Source of the DNA: Streptomyces dysideae
GTDB taxonomy: Bacteria > Actinomycetota > Actinomycetes > Streptomycetales > Streptomycetaceae
Reading direction: 5' to 3'
Assembly (NCBI RefSeq): GCF_001514305.1
Contig: NZ_KQ949083.1
Span: forward strand, 1 to 64,000
Length of the DNA stretch: 64,000 nt
Shown here: in pieces, positions 29,054 to 37,259 of the stretch
How positions within the stretch are numbered: position 1 is the first letter of the stretch
Layout: each line of letters begins with the position of its first letter
Translations under genes and position numbers: made by a program
The notes under the pieces: generated by a model
Database searches by the model: none
The model's input: only the letters and a program-made list of their open reading frames with translations
Told to the model about the DNA's origin: nothing

Positions 29054-29860
29054 TCACGAAGCCTCCTGGGTGATATAGGTGGAAAGCTCGGATTCGATGC
29101 GTTCTACGGCGGCGAAGGCGCCGTATGACACGAGATGCACCAGGCAGTGGTCGGTGTGCTCCGGCCGGCGCCAGGCCGTCACGTCCTCGTCCGTGATGCG
29201 GTACGGCGCGAGCGCGGCCAGCAGCGCCAGGCGCGCGCCGGGACGCTCCCGGCGGTCCGGGAACGGGTCCGGGGCGAGCGGCGGATGCGCTCCGTCCCAC
29301 TCCCGCAGGGTCTGCCGTACGAGGGTCTGGTCGTCGGTGCCGAGGAGGCTGGCGCCCTCCCCCCACTGCCCTAAAGGCGTGGGGGGACCCCCAGGCGGCC
29401 GTGCGCAGGGCGGCGTAGGCGGGGCCGACGGACGTGCCGGCCGCCCAGGCGGGCCCCGGACCGGGGCCGTCGAGGAGGGCGAGGGACGTGCCGGGGCGGG
29501 CGGGGCGGCGTACGGTCCTCGCGAAGCCGCGGCCCGCCAGCCGCCGTACGGACTGGAACCGCTGGGCGTTGCCCGGCAGGAGGTTCTCGGTCAGCAGGGA
29601 CGAGACGATCCGGTTGATGAAGTGGAAGGCGAGCGCGGTGCCCAGGTAGGCGGGCGCGTGCGCGGGCGGGAAGGGGTACGGCCGCGGGGCGGCGCCCGGG
29701 ACGCGGGTCGCCTCGCCCCAGGCCAGTACGCGCGCGTGCTCGCCGCCCTCGGGCAGCTCGCCCCTGGCCGCGCGCTCGGCCAGCGCGTGCTCGCCGGTGG
29801 CGTGCCGCATCACGGTGTGCGCGTCCACGCAGAACGGGCACCGGTTGGCGAGCGACACCC
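29054..29860 (-). pseudogene. AhpD/carboxymuconolactone-decarboxylase-like protein, broken
   Basis: The minus-strand reading starts abruptly at GVSLANRCPFCVDAHTVM, the C-x-x-C-x3-H redox motif of AhpD-like proteins. It runs through FHFINRIVSSLLTENLLPGN to RTAAW, where a ~28-base repeat insertion at 29357-29393 shifts the frame. Homologous coding resumes in another frame as GEGASLLGTDDQTLVRQTLR and ends at QEAS (stop 29054-29056). Upstream of GVSLAN the normal N-terminal helices are missing at a deletion junction near 29860. The gene thus has two independent lesions. Family members act as peroxidase partners or are of unknown function. Confidence 0.8.
29357..29393. repeat. Short Streptomyces palindromic repeat, frame-shifting insertion
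   Basis: CCCCCCAC (29359-29366) and GTGGGGGG (29379-29386) flank TGCCCTAAAGGC, followed by ACCCCCAG. This is a repeat type I recognise from Streptomyces intergenic regions. Comparing the two sides of the interrupted AhpD-like frame gives an insertion of 28 bases (not a multiple of three), which explains the frameshift there. Confidence 0.65.
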
Positions 29861-29862
29861 CG

Positions 29863-29988
29863 AGGGCGTGGCTGGACGACCCGGAGCGGCGGGAGGCGGT
29901 GCTCGCGGCGACCCGCCGGATCGAGTCGGAGCCGACACTGCTGGGAGCGAGCGGGCATCTGCTGACCGCGGGGAGACGGCTTCCGTAA
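29863..29988 (+). pseudogene. C-terminal remnant of a SAM-dependent methyltransferase
   Basis: The plus-strand frame RAWLDDPERREAVLAATRRI, then ESEPTLLGASGHLLTAGRRLP and a stop, looks like the extreme C-terminus of a class I methyltransferase (family endings such as EREPSLLGASAHLLAVGR). Everything upstream is missing; at 29860 it abuts the truncated AhpD-like gene on the other strand. About 40 residues remain. The assignment rests on resemblance of a short tail. Confidence 0.5.
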
Positions 29989-30036
29989 GTGCGTACGATC
30001 GCAAGATCGGCCGCCGCGCAGTGAAGGAGTCCGCTC

Positions 30037-31863
30037 GTGTTCACCACCCGACCCACCCTGCAGGGAACCTTCGGCATGGTGTCCTCCACGCACTGGCTGG
30101 CCTCGCAGTCGGCGATGGCCGTGTTGGAGGACGGTGGCAACGCGTATGACGCCGCCGTGGCGGGCGCGTTTGTGCTGCATGTTGTGGAGCCGCATCTCAA
30201 CGGGCCCGCCGGGGAGGTGCCGATCCTGCTCGCGCCGGCGGGCGGTGAGGTGCGGGTGCTGTGTGGGCAGGGGGTCGCGCCGGGCGGGGCGACCGTCGCG
30301 CACTATCGCGGGCTCGGGCTGGAGCTCGTTCCCGGGACCGGGCCGCTCGCCGCCGCCGTCCCGGGTGCCTTCGACGCCTGGATGCTGCTGCTCCGCGACC
30401 ATGGCACCAAGTCCCTCGCCGATGTCCTCGAGTACGCCATCGGGTACGCCGAGCACGGGCACGCGCCCGTGGAGAACGTCGGCGCGACCGTCGAGACCGT
30501 ACGGGAGCTCTTCGAGACGGAGTGGACGTCCTCGGCGGACGTGTACCTGCCCGGTGGGCGGGCGCCCCGGACCGGTGAGCTGTTCCGGAATCCCGCCCTC
30601 GCCGCCACCTGGAAGCGGCTGCTCGACGAGGTCGCCGGGGCCGGGGACCGGGAGGCGCAGATCGAGGCGGCGCGGGAGGTGTGGCGCACCGGGTTCGTCG
30701 CAGAGGCGCTCGTACGGCAGGCCCAGCGGCCCGCCCTGGACACCAGCGGCGAGCACCACACCGGCACGCTCACGGCCGCCGACCTCGCCGGCTGGTCCGC
30801 GAGCTACGAGGCGCCGGCGACGTACGACTGGAACGGCTGGACCGTGTGCAAGGCCGGCCCCTGGAGCCAGGGCCCGGCCTTCCTCCAGCAGCTCGCCCTG
30901 CTCCCGCCCGAGCTGCCCGAGCACGGCTCCGCCGACTACGTCCACCTGCTGGTCGAGGGCTGCAAGCTCGCCATGGCCGACCGGGAGGCCTGGTACGGCG
31001 ACGCGGCCGACGTACCCCTCGACGCGCTGCTGTCGAACGACTACAACGCGGCCCGGCGCACGCTCGTCGGCGACAAGGCCTCGTACGAGCTGCGGCCCGG
31101 CAGCCCCGGCGGGCGCCCCCCGCGCCTGTGCGCCCACGCGCGCGTGGTGGCCGACGACCAACCCGGCTTCAGCCCGCTGGGCGTCGGCGAGCCCACGGTC
31201 GCCCGGAGCCCCGCCGCGCCGGTGCCGGGCGAGCCGGACATGACCGCCGACGGCGGCACCCGCGGCGACACCTGCCACCTCGACGTCGTCGACCGCTGGG
31301 GCAACATGATCGCGGCCACACCCAGCGGCGGCTGGCTGCAGTCCAACCCCGTCGTACCCGAACTGGGCTTCCCGCTCGGCACCCGGCTGCAGATGGCCTG
31401 GCTGGAGGAGGGACTGCCCAACACCCTCACCCCGGGCCGCCGCCCCCGCACCACCCTCACCCCCTCGATCGCCCTGCGCGACGGCGTTCCCGTCATGGCC
31501 TTCGGCACGCCCGGCGGGGACCAGCAGGACCAGTGGCAGCTGCACTTCTTCCTGGCCGTCGCCCAGCGCGCCCAGGTACGCGGCGGACTCGACCTCCAGG
31601 GCGCCATCGACGCCCCGAACTGGCACAACGACGGCTTCCCCGGTTCCTTCTTCCCGCGCGGGATGCGGCCGGGCAGCGTCACCGTGGAGTCCCGTACGGG
31701 CGCGGCGGTCATCGAGGAGCTGCGCCGCCGCGGCCACGACGTGACCGTCGGCGACCCCTGGTCGGAGGGACGGCTCTGCGCGGTCGCCCGGGACCCCGGG
31801 ACCGGCATTCTGTCGGCGGCCGCGAACCCGCGGGGCATGCAGGGATACGCGGTCGGACGCTGA
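30037..31863 (+). CDS. Gamma-glutamyltransferase-family protein (YwrD-like)
   Basis: A 608-residue member of the GGT family without a signal peptide, distinct from the exported ggt at 10911. Family motifs are AVLEDGGNAYDAAVAGAFVL, PAGEVPILL, the processing region GDTCHLDVVDRWGNM, and FPLGTRLQMAWLEEGLPNTL followed by RPRTTLTPSI. The nucleophile Thr is kept but the following residue is Cys instead of Thr. The tail FGTPGGDQQDQWQLHFFL is typical of the cytoplasmic GGT-like group, which includes YwrD and cephalosporin-acylase-like proteins. Substrate unknown. GTG 30037 has GAAGGAG upstream; this gene starts 48 bases after the methyltransferase remnant. Confidence 0.88.
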   Translation: MFTTRPTLQGTFGMVSSTHWLASQSAMAVLEDGGNAYDAAVAGAFVLHVVEPHLNGPAGEVPILLAPAGGEVRVLCGQGVAPGGATVAHYRGLGLELVPGTGPLAAAVPGAFDAWMLLLRDHGTKSLADVLEYAIGYAEHGHAPVENVGATVETVRELFETEWTSSADVYLPGGRAPRTGELFRNPALAATWKRLLDEVAGAGDREAQIEAAREVWRTGFVAEALVRQAQRPALDTSGEHHTGTLTAADLAGWSASYEAPATYDWNGWTVCKAGPWSQGPAFLQQLALLPPELPEHGSADYVHLLVEGCKLAMADREAWYGDAADVPLDALLSNDYNAARRTLVGDKASYELRPGSPGGRPPRLCAHARVVADDQPGFSPLGVGEPTVARSPAAPVPGEPDMTADGGTRGDTCHLDVVDRWGNMIAATPSGGWLQSNPVVPELGFPLGTRLQMAWLEEGLPNTLTPGRRPRTTLTPSIALRDGVPVMAFGTPGGDQQDQWQLHFFLAVAQRAQVRGGLDLQGAIDAPNWHNDGFPGSFFPRGMRPGSVTVESRTGAAVIEELRRRGHDVTVGDPWSEGRLCAVARDPGTGILSAAANPRGMQGYAVGR

Positions 31864-31978
31864 CGCCGGGGACGCACAGCCCGTGCCGCTGATGTTCGGT
31901 TCCGCGTGTTCATGGTGATTCCACCCGGCATCCACCGGGCGGGTGGGGATTGTCAGTGGGGCGTGCTCTCATGGAGGA

Positions 31979-32824
31979 GTGATCAAAGACAACGAAACCA
32001 TCGACGAGTTTCTCGCCCGGCACGCCGCTGACGTGGAAGAAGCCGTCCGTAAGGCGGCCGTGGCCGAGATCATGCCCCGCTTCCGGCAGCTCGCCGCCCA
32101 CGAGGTCGACCAGAAGAGCGGCCCGCACGACCTGGTGACGGACGCCGACCGGCTGGCCGAGCAGTACCTCACCGAGGCGCTCTCCGGTCTCCTGCCCGGC
32201 TCGGTCGTGGTCGGCGAGGAGGCGGTGCACGCCAACCCGAAGTCCTACGAGGCGATACAGGGCGACGCCCCGGTCTGGATCGTCGACCCGGTCGACGGAA
32301 CACGCCAGTTCGTGCACGGCGACCCCGGGTTCTGCACCCTGGTCGCGCTCGCGCGCGGCGGCGTCCTGCTCGCCTCCTGGACGTACGCCCCCGCCCGCGA
32401 CGAACTGGCCACGGCGATCCGGGGACAGGGCGCCTACCTCGACGGCGAGCGGCTCTTCTCCGGCGTACCCGAGCCCGGCCGGGACCTCCGCGTCGCCACG
32501 TCCCACCCGGACTACACGACCGACGAGCAGAAGGACGCCCTGCTGGTCCTGTGGACCGACGGCGTGGCACCGCGCGCCTGCGGCTCGGCCGGCCTGGAAT
32601 ATCTCGCCGTCGCCCGGGGTGAGTCGGACGCCACGGCGTTCTCCTGGGAGGCCGCCTGGGACCACGCGGCGGGCCTGCTCCTCGTCGAGGAGGCGGGCGG
32701 CGCCCATCTGACCCGGACCGGCGAGCCGTTCCGCATCACCGGCGGCAACGCCCTGCCGTTCACCGCGGCGCGGGACGCGGCCACGGCTCGCCGGGTGGTG
32801 GAACTGCTGTCGGGCGGAGCCTGA
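31979..32824 (+). CDS. Inositol monophosphatase-family phosphatase (possible histidinol-phosphatase)
   Basis: A 281-residue Mg-dependent phosphatase of the IMPase fold. Metal-site motifs: DLVTDADRLAEQ, GEEAVH, WIVDPVDGTRQFVHGDP, and WEAAWDHAAGLLLVEEAGG near the C-terminus. Actinobacterial HisN (histidinol-phosphatase), inositol phosphatase and 3'-phosphoadenosine phosphatase share these features and cannot be separated by eye; no his genes are nearby. GTG 31979 gives the usual N-terminal length although GGAGG sits unusually close; GTG 31943 is an alternative. Its last 65 bases overlap the convergent hypothetical gene. Confidence 0.85.
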   Translation: MIKDNETIDEFLARHAADVEEAVRKAAVAEIMPRFRQLAAHEVDQKSGPHDLVTDADRLAEQYLTEALSGLLPGSVVVGEEAVHANPKSYEAIQGDAPVWIVDPVDGTRQFVHGDPGFCTLVALARGGVLLASWTYAPARDELATAIRGQGAYLDGERLFSGVPEPGRDLRVATSHPDYTTDEQKDALLVLWTDGVAPRACGSAGLEYLAVARGESDATAFSWEAAWDHAAGLLLVEEAGGAHLTRTGEPFRITGGNALPFTAARDAATARRVVELLSGGA

Positions 32825-33362
32825 TCTGGGGGTAGGTTGTGCCGACTCGGACACTGATCACTTCGAACTCGGCGGATACACCTTCCGCGGGCCACTCGCA
32901 CTCCGCCTGCAGCAGCGGCAGAGCGTCCACGAACCCCGGCGCGGGCAGCCCGACGTCGACGAACACTCCGGTGACCCCGGGACCCCAGGGGGAGACGGTG
33001 AACGTGCCGGTCAGGCGGGTGCCGACCGGCAGGGGACCGCTGTCGTGCCGTACGTCGCACTGGCGGTAGGAACGGGCCCGGCCCCACGCGACGGCGAAAT
33101 CCCGCTCGCCGACGGGCCGGGCGTCCGGCGGCTCCACCACCGGTTCCGGCGCCCCCACCCCGTACACGACCTCATACACCTGGGCACCCCACGTCCCGCA
33201 CGCATCCCGCGCCCGCGCCCGCTCACCCGGCTCGGCGGCGACCACGGGCACGGACTCCGGCCCCCGCAAGGAGATCTGCCGCAGCACCCGCCCGTCGTCC
33301 CCCACCTCGAACCAGTGCCACAGATCGTCCTCGGGCACGGGGAAGCGGAAGCGGCGGGTCAC
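32760..33362 (-). CDS. Conserved hypothetical protein with OB/S1-like C-terminal half
   Basis: A 200-residue soluble protein. The N-terminal half (RFRFPVPEDDLWHWFEVGDD, GRVLRQISLRGPESVPVVAA) resembles small actinobacterial hypothetical proteins with a WFE(V) start. The C-terminal half (GTRLTGTFTVSPWGPGVTGV, FVDVGLPAPGFVDALPLL) has the strand pattern of an S1/OB fold. Role unknown. It overlaps the 3' end of the phosphatase gene by 65 bases in convergent orientation, which is unusual but both frames read cleanly. Confidence 0.65.
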   Translation of the reverse strand: MTRRFRFPVPEDDLWHWFEVGDDGRVLRQISLRGPESVPVVAAEPGERARARDACGTWGAQVYEVVYGVGAPEPVVEPPDARPVGERDFAVAWGRARSYRQCDVRHDSGPLPVGTRLTGTFTVSPWGPGVTGVFVDVGLPAPGFVDALPLLQAECEWPAEGVSAEFEVISVRVGTTYPQIRLRPTAVPPPGEPWPRPAPR

Positions 33363-33449
33363 CCGGTGGACCTTACCCGCGCCGGTGGTTGTCGGTGCCC
33401 CGGCATATCCTGATCCTCAGTGGCCATCGGCTGACGAAGGGGTCCGAAG

Positions 33450-34871
33450 GTGCCGTCGATGCTCGATGCGGTCGTGGTGGGTGCGGGGCCGAACGGACTG
33501 ACCGCGGCCGTGGAGCTGGCCCGGCGCGGTTTCTCCGTCGCCGTCTTCGAGGCGCGTGACACCGTGGGCGGGGGAGCCCGCACCGAAGAGCTCACCCTGC
33601 CCGGCTTCCGCCACGACCCGTGCTCCGCCGCGCACCCGCTGGGCATCAACTCGCCCGCGTTCCGCGCGATGCCCCTCGACCGGTACGGCCTGGAGTGGCT
33701 GCACCCCGAACTGCCCATGGCGCACCCCTTCACCGACGGCACCGCGGCCGTGCTGTCCCGGTCGGTCGCCGAGACGGCGGCCTCGTTCGGGTCGCGGGAC
33801 GCGGGCGCGTACCGCAGGCTGGTCGAGCCGTTCCTGTCCAAGTGGGACACCCTGGCCCGGGACTTCATGTCCCTGCCGCTCACCGCGCTCCCACGCGACC
33901 CGGTCACCCTCGCCCGCTTCGGCCTGGTCGGTCTGCCCCCGTCGACCTGGCTGACCCGGCGCTTCCACGACGAGCGCGCCAAGACCCTGTTCGCCGGCCT
34001 CGTCGCGCACGTCATGGCCCCGCTGGACGGCTTCGCCACCGGCGCCATCGGCCTGGTCTTCGCCCTCGCCGCGCACGCCCGCGGCTGGCCCGTGGCCCGC
34101 GGCGGCTCCCAGTCCATCTCCGACGCGCTCACCGCGTATCTGAAGGACCTCGGCGGCACCGTCCACACCGACTACGAGGTCAAGCGCCTCGACGACCTGC
34201 CGCCCGCGCGCGCCTACGTCTTCGACACCTCACCCACCGCGCTGGCCCGCATCGCAGGCTTCGGCGACTACTACGCCAACTACCGTTACGGCCCAGGCGT
34301 CTTCAAGGTCGACTACGCGCTGGACGGCCCGGTGCCGTGGACCGCTCGGGAGGCGCGTACCGCCGGCACCGTGCAGATCGGCGCCGACAGCGCGGAGATC
34401 GGCACCGCCCTGCGCGCCGCGTCCCGCGAGGACCGGGCCCCCGACAAGCCGTTCATGATCACGGTCCAGCCCGGTGTCGTCGACCCGACGCGGGCCCCGG
34501 AGGGCAAGCAGGTCTTCTGGGCGTACGGCCATGTCCCGAGCGGCTGGACCGGCGACCTCACGGACGCCATCGAGCGCCAACTGGAGCGCTTCGCCCCGGG
34601 ATTCCGAGACCGCGTCCTCGCCCGCGCCACCGCAGGACCGCCCGAACTCGCCGCCCGCAACGCCAACTACGTCGGCGGCGACATCGCCTCCGGCGCGGTC
34701 TCCGGACTCCAGCTCCTGCTCCGCCCCAAGCTGTCCCTGTTCCCCTACGGCACCCCGCATCCGGCGGTCTTCATCTGTTCCTCGGCGACCCCGCCGGGAC
34801 CGGGCGTGCACGGCATGTCGGGGCACAACGCGGCCAAGGCGGTGTGGCGCCGGCTGCGGCAGCATTCCTGA
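33450..34871 (+). CDS. FAD-dependent phytoene-desaturase-like oxidoreductase
   Basis: A 473-residue flavoprotein of the NAD(P)-binding Rossmann/FAD amine-oxidase clan. The N-terminal dinucleotide fold VVVGAGPNGLTAAVELARRG is followed by VFEARDTVGGGARTEE. An internal GGSQSISDALTAYLKDLGG and a C-terminal FAD-contact region (CSSATPPGPGVHGMSGHNAA) match the CrtI-like pyridine nucleotide-disulphide oxidoreductase group (PYROXD2-like). Substrate unknown. GTG 33450 is taken as start; ATG 33459 is also possible. It stands alone upstream of the ebo genes. Confidence 0.85.
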   Translation: MPSMLDAVVVGAGPNGLTAAVELARRGFSVAVFEARDTVGGGARTEELTLPGFRHDPCSAAHPLGINSPAFRAMPLDRYGLEWLHPELPMAHPFTDGTAAVLSRSVAETAASFGSRDAGAYRRLVEPFLSKWDTLARDFMSLPLTALPRDPVTLARFGLVGLPPSTWLTRRFHDERAKTLFAGLVAHVMAPLDGFATGAIGLVFALAAHARGWPVARGGSQSISDALTAYLKDLGGTVHTDYEVKRLDDLPPARAYVFDTSPTALARIAGFGDYYANYRYGPGVFKVDYALDGPVPWTAREARTAGTVQIGADSAEIGTALRAASREDRAPDKPFMITVQPGVVDPTRAPEGKQVFWAYGHVPSGWTGDLTDAIERQLERFAPGFRDRVLARATAGPPELAARNANYVGGDIASGAVSGLQLLLRPKLSLFPYGTPHPAVFICSSATPPGPGVHGMSGHNAAKAVWRRLRQHS

Positions 34872-34963
34872 GCCTGCTCAAAGGACCCAGATCTACAGCG
34901 AGTTGGGGCCTCAGGGTAAGGAAAACCAGTGTCTTCTTTGTCACTTCTGTTACCAGGAGGTAG

Positions 34964-35005
34964 ATGGCTGAATGTTCAAGCGCCGTGAGTAAAGTGCGGC
35001 CATGA
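34964..35005 (+). CDS. Possible 13-codon upstream ORF coupled to eboC
   Basis: ATG 34964 follows a strong AGGAGG (34955-34960) and encodes MAECSSAVSKVRP before TGA at 35003-35005, which overlaps the eboC start (ATGA). The eboC ATG itself has no good ribosome binding site, so ribosomes could be delivered through this leader. The surrounding 34880-34990 is unusually A/T-rich for the window. The AGGAGG-to-ATG spacing of 3 bases is short, so the frame is plausible but unproven. Confidence 0.4.
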   Translation: MAECSSAVSKVRP

Positions 35006-35964
35006 AAGATCGGAAAGCGGTCTTCCGCTTCGGATCCCGGTCTGCCGTGCGCCTCGCCGACCTCGCGCTCCTTGTCAGAGCCCCGGCCGCGCTGAGTGTC
35101 CCTGGTGACGTGATCGCTGGAGCTACCGCAGCCGGACGCCCGTTGAGCGCCCGCGCCCTTGGAATCGTCGGCTCGTCCGTCTGCCGCTACTGGGCGGGCA
35201 TGGCCCTGAACGACTACGCCGACGCGACCGTCGACGCCGTCGAACGCCCCGACCGTCCGGTCCCCTCGGGCCGCGTTGCGCGCCGTACCGCGCTCGCCGT
35301 GGCCGGCGGGCTGACCGCCGCGGGGCTCGGTCTCGTGGCCGCGGCGGGTGGCCGGCGCCGCCTGCTGGGAGCGCTTTTGCTGACGGGCCTGGTCTGGGCG
35401 TACGACCTCAAGCTCAAGTCGACCCAGGCGGGAACGGCCGCGATGGCGGGCGTCCGCACGCTGGACGTCCTGGCCGGCGCGCTCGCCCCGGGCCCCGGTG
35501 CCGTCTCCACCGGTGCGGCGCTGCGCCGCGCGGCCTTACCCGCCGCCCTGGTCGGCGCCCACACCTACACGCTGATGGCCCTCAGCCGGCACGAGATCTC
35601 GGGCGCCCCCGCCCGTCTGCCGGTCACGACCCTCGCGGTCTCCACGGCCACGGCACTCGCGACGGCACTCCCGGCCACCGCCCGCGCCGGCACGGCCGAC
35701 ACCGGTCCCACCGAGAAGGCCCGCACCGGGCTCGTCCCCGCCGACGCCCTCGCCTCCCTCGGCGCCTATGGCACCGCCCAGGCCCGCGCCGCACGGGAAC
35801 CGTCGGGGGAGAACGTACGCCGGGCCGTGGGAGCCGGAATCCTCGGGCTGATGCCCCTGCAGGCGGCGCCCACTGCACGCGCCGGTTCCCCCGTCTTCGC
35901 CGCGGCACTCGGCGTCGTGCACCCCCTCGCGCGACGGCTGGCCCGGCGCATATCGCCCACCTGA
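35002..35964 (+). CDS. eboC: UbiA-like prenyltransferase-fold protein EboC
   Basis: A 320-residue integral membrane protein with the UbiA signature: first Asp-rich motif NDYADATVDAVERPDRPVPS and second motif VWAYDLKLKST, plus 7-8 hydrophobic helices. In the ebo cluster EboC is the UbiA-like member, proposed to act with EboA/B/E/F in export or trafficking of a lipid-like or polyprenylated precursor; the true substrate is unknown. It is followed 33 bases later by a sugar-phosphate-isomerase-like gene in the same operon. Confidence 0.85.
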   Translation: MKDRKAVFRFGSRSAVRLADLALLVRAPAALSVPGDVIAGATAAGRPLSARALGIVGSSVCRYWAGMALNDYADATVDAVERPDRPVPSGRVARRTALAVAGGLTAAGLGLVAAAGGRRRLLGALLLTGLVWAYDLKLKSTQAGTAAMAGVRTLDVLAGALAPGPGAVSTGAALRRAALPAALVGAHTYTLMALSRHEISGAPARLPVTTLAVSTATALATALPATARAGTADTGPTEKARTGLVPADALASLGAYGTAQARAAREPSGENVRRAVGAGILGLMPLQAAPTARAGSPVFAAALGVVHPLARRLARRISPT

Positions 35965-35997
35965 GACCACCACACCTGCGTGTGAGGAACCGGCACC

Positions 35998-36768
35998 ATG
36001 AGACCACCCCCCACGCCGCTCAAGTTCGGGTACGGCGCCAACGGGTTCACCAACCGCCGCCTGTCCGACATCCTTGTCGTCCTCGGCTACGACGGCGTCG
36101 CCCTCACCCTCGACCACGGGCACCTCGACCCGTACGCCGACCACCTGCCCCGGCACCTGACCGCCCTCGCCGGGCACCTCGACCGGCACGACCTGGACGT
36201 CACCGTCGAGACCGGCGCGCCCTACTTCCTCGACCCCTGGGGCAAGCACCTGCCCACCCTGATGTCGGACGGCTCCGAGCGCAGGATCGACCTGCTGTGC
36301 CGCGCCCTGCGCATCACGGCCGAACTCGGGTCGCCCACCGTCCACCTGTGCAGCGGACCGGCCCCGGACGGGCTGCCCGAGCAGGACGCCTGGAAGCGGC
36401 TCGCGGCCGGTGTCCAGGCCGTCCTGGGGACGGCGGAGAAGTACGGGGTGGCGCCGGCCTTCGAGCCCGAGCCGTACATGTCCGTCGACACCGTGGCCCG
36501 CTGCCGCGAACTTGCCCAACACGTCGGCGGACACGAGCTCTTCGGGGTCACCCTGGACATCGGGCACGCCCACTGCGTCGAGGAACACCCCGTCCTCGAC
36601 TGTGTGCACCGGCCCGCCCCGCTGCTGCGCAACGTGCAGATCGAGGATATGCGGCGCGGCATCCACCAGCACCTCGAGTTCGGAGCCGACGAGATCCAGG
36701 GCGGCTCGCTCGACGCCCCCGAAGTCGCCGGCCGCTCCATCGAGTTACTGCGCACGGCAGCGGCCTAG
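35998..36768 (+). CDS. Sugar phosphate isomerase/epimerase (AP endonuclease 2-fold TIM barrel)
   Basis: A 256-residue TIM-barrel protein of the xylose-isomerase-like family. Metal-site residues lie in VETGAPYFLD, APAFEPEPYMS (Glu), TLDIGHAHCVEEHP (Asp/His) and NVQIEDMRRGIHQHLEFG (His/Glu). The reaction is unknown; such a barrel is a regular component of actinobacterial ebo clusters. It shares the operon with eboC upstream and eboA/eboB downstream. Confidence 0.8.
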   Translation: MRPPPTPLKFGYGANGFTNRRLSDILVVLGYDGVALTLDHGHLDPYADHLPRHLTALAGHLDRHDLDVTVETGAPYFLDPWGKHLPTLMSDGSERRIDLLCRALRITAELGSPTVHLCSGPAPDGLPEQDAWKRLAAGVQAVLGTAEKYGVAPAFEPEPYMSVDTVARCRELAQHVGGHELFGVTLDIGHAHCVEEHPVLDCVHRPAPLLRNVQIEDMRRGIHQHLEFGADEIQGGSLDAPEVAGRSIELLRTAAA

Positions 36769-36845
36769 CCACACCCTGTGTCGCCACACCTCGTATCCCC
36801 ACTCCCCAGCCCAACTCTTCAGACCTCACCGGAGGTTGCTCTTCC

Positions 36846-37259
36846 ATGGCTGTCATCAGCCCGGCAGACCCCCACCTCGCCCTGCACGCCGCCCTCGACG
36901 CGACGGCCCGCGCCTGGCTCGACGAGGCCACGGAAAAGATCGCCAAGCATCCAAGCGCGATACGAAGACTCTTCCCCGCCGCCCGAAGACGCTGCGGACA
37001 CACACGCCTGAACGACCACTGGACCCGCGACGAGGCCGCCCGCGCCGCCCCCCTGACCGCACTGCCTCTGCACGGCCGGGCCCTCGCCGAGGAGGTGACC
37101 GGCCTGCACCGCCACGGCGACCCCGCGGAACAGCGCGCCGTACTGAAGCACGTCTTCTGCGAGATCCCACCCGACCGCGTCACCGGCCTCGGCGCCCGCG
37201 CCCACCCCGATGTCATCCACGCGGAACTCCAGGCACGCACTCAAGGAAGAGGGCTGACC
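36846..37259 (+). pseudogene. eboA: Truncated eboA, reading frame fused to eboB
   Basis: The first ~138 codons match EboA (ATARAWLDEATEKI, AIRRLFPAARRRCGHTRL, LHRHGDPAEQRAVLKHVFCE, IPPDRVTGLGARAHP) but with an internal gap and without the C-terminal half; full EboA is about 230 residues. After HPDVIH the frame runs without a stop into EboB. In the +1 frame the sequence gives RHALKEEG and TGA at 37255-37257, which looks like the original EboA end, so a deletion shifted the frame. EboA is therefore probably not functional, unless the 392-residue EboA-EboB read-through product is made. Confidence 0.65.

Noticed and set aside
31240..31320. Possible loss of the catalytic Thr in the second GGT-family protein
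   Set aside because: The motif GDTCHLDVVD keeps the first Thr, which is the nucleophile; only the second residue differs (Cys for Thr).
29371..31935. 854-codon minus-strand open frame opposite the GGT-like gene
   Set aside because: Antisense shadow. Only its far left part overlaps a real (broken) gene, and in a different frame.
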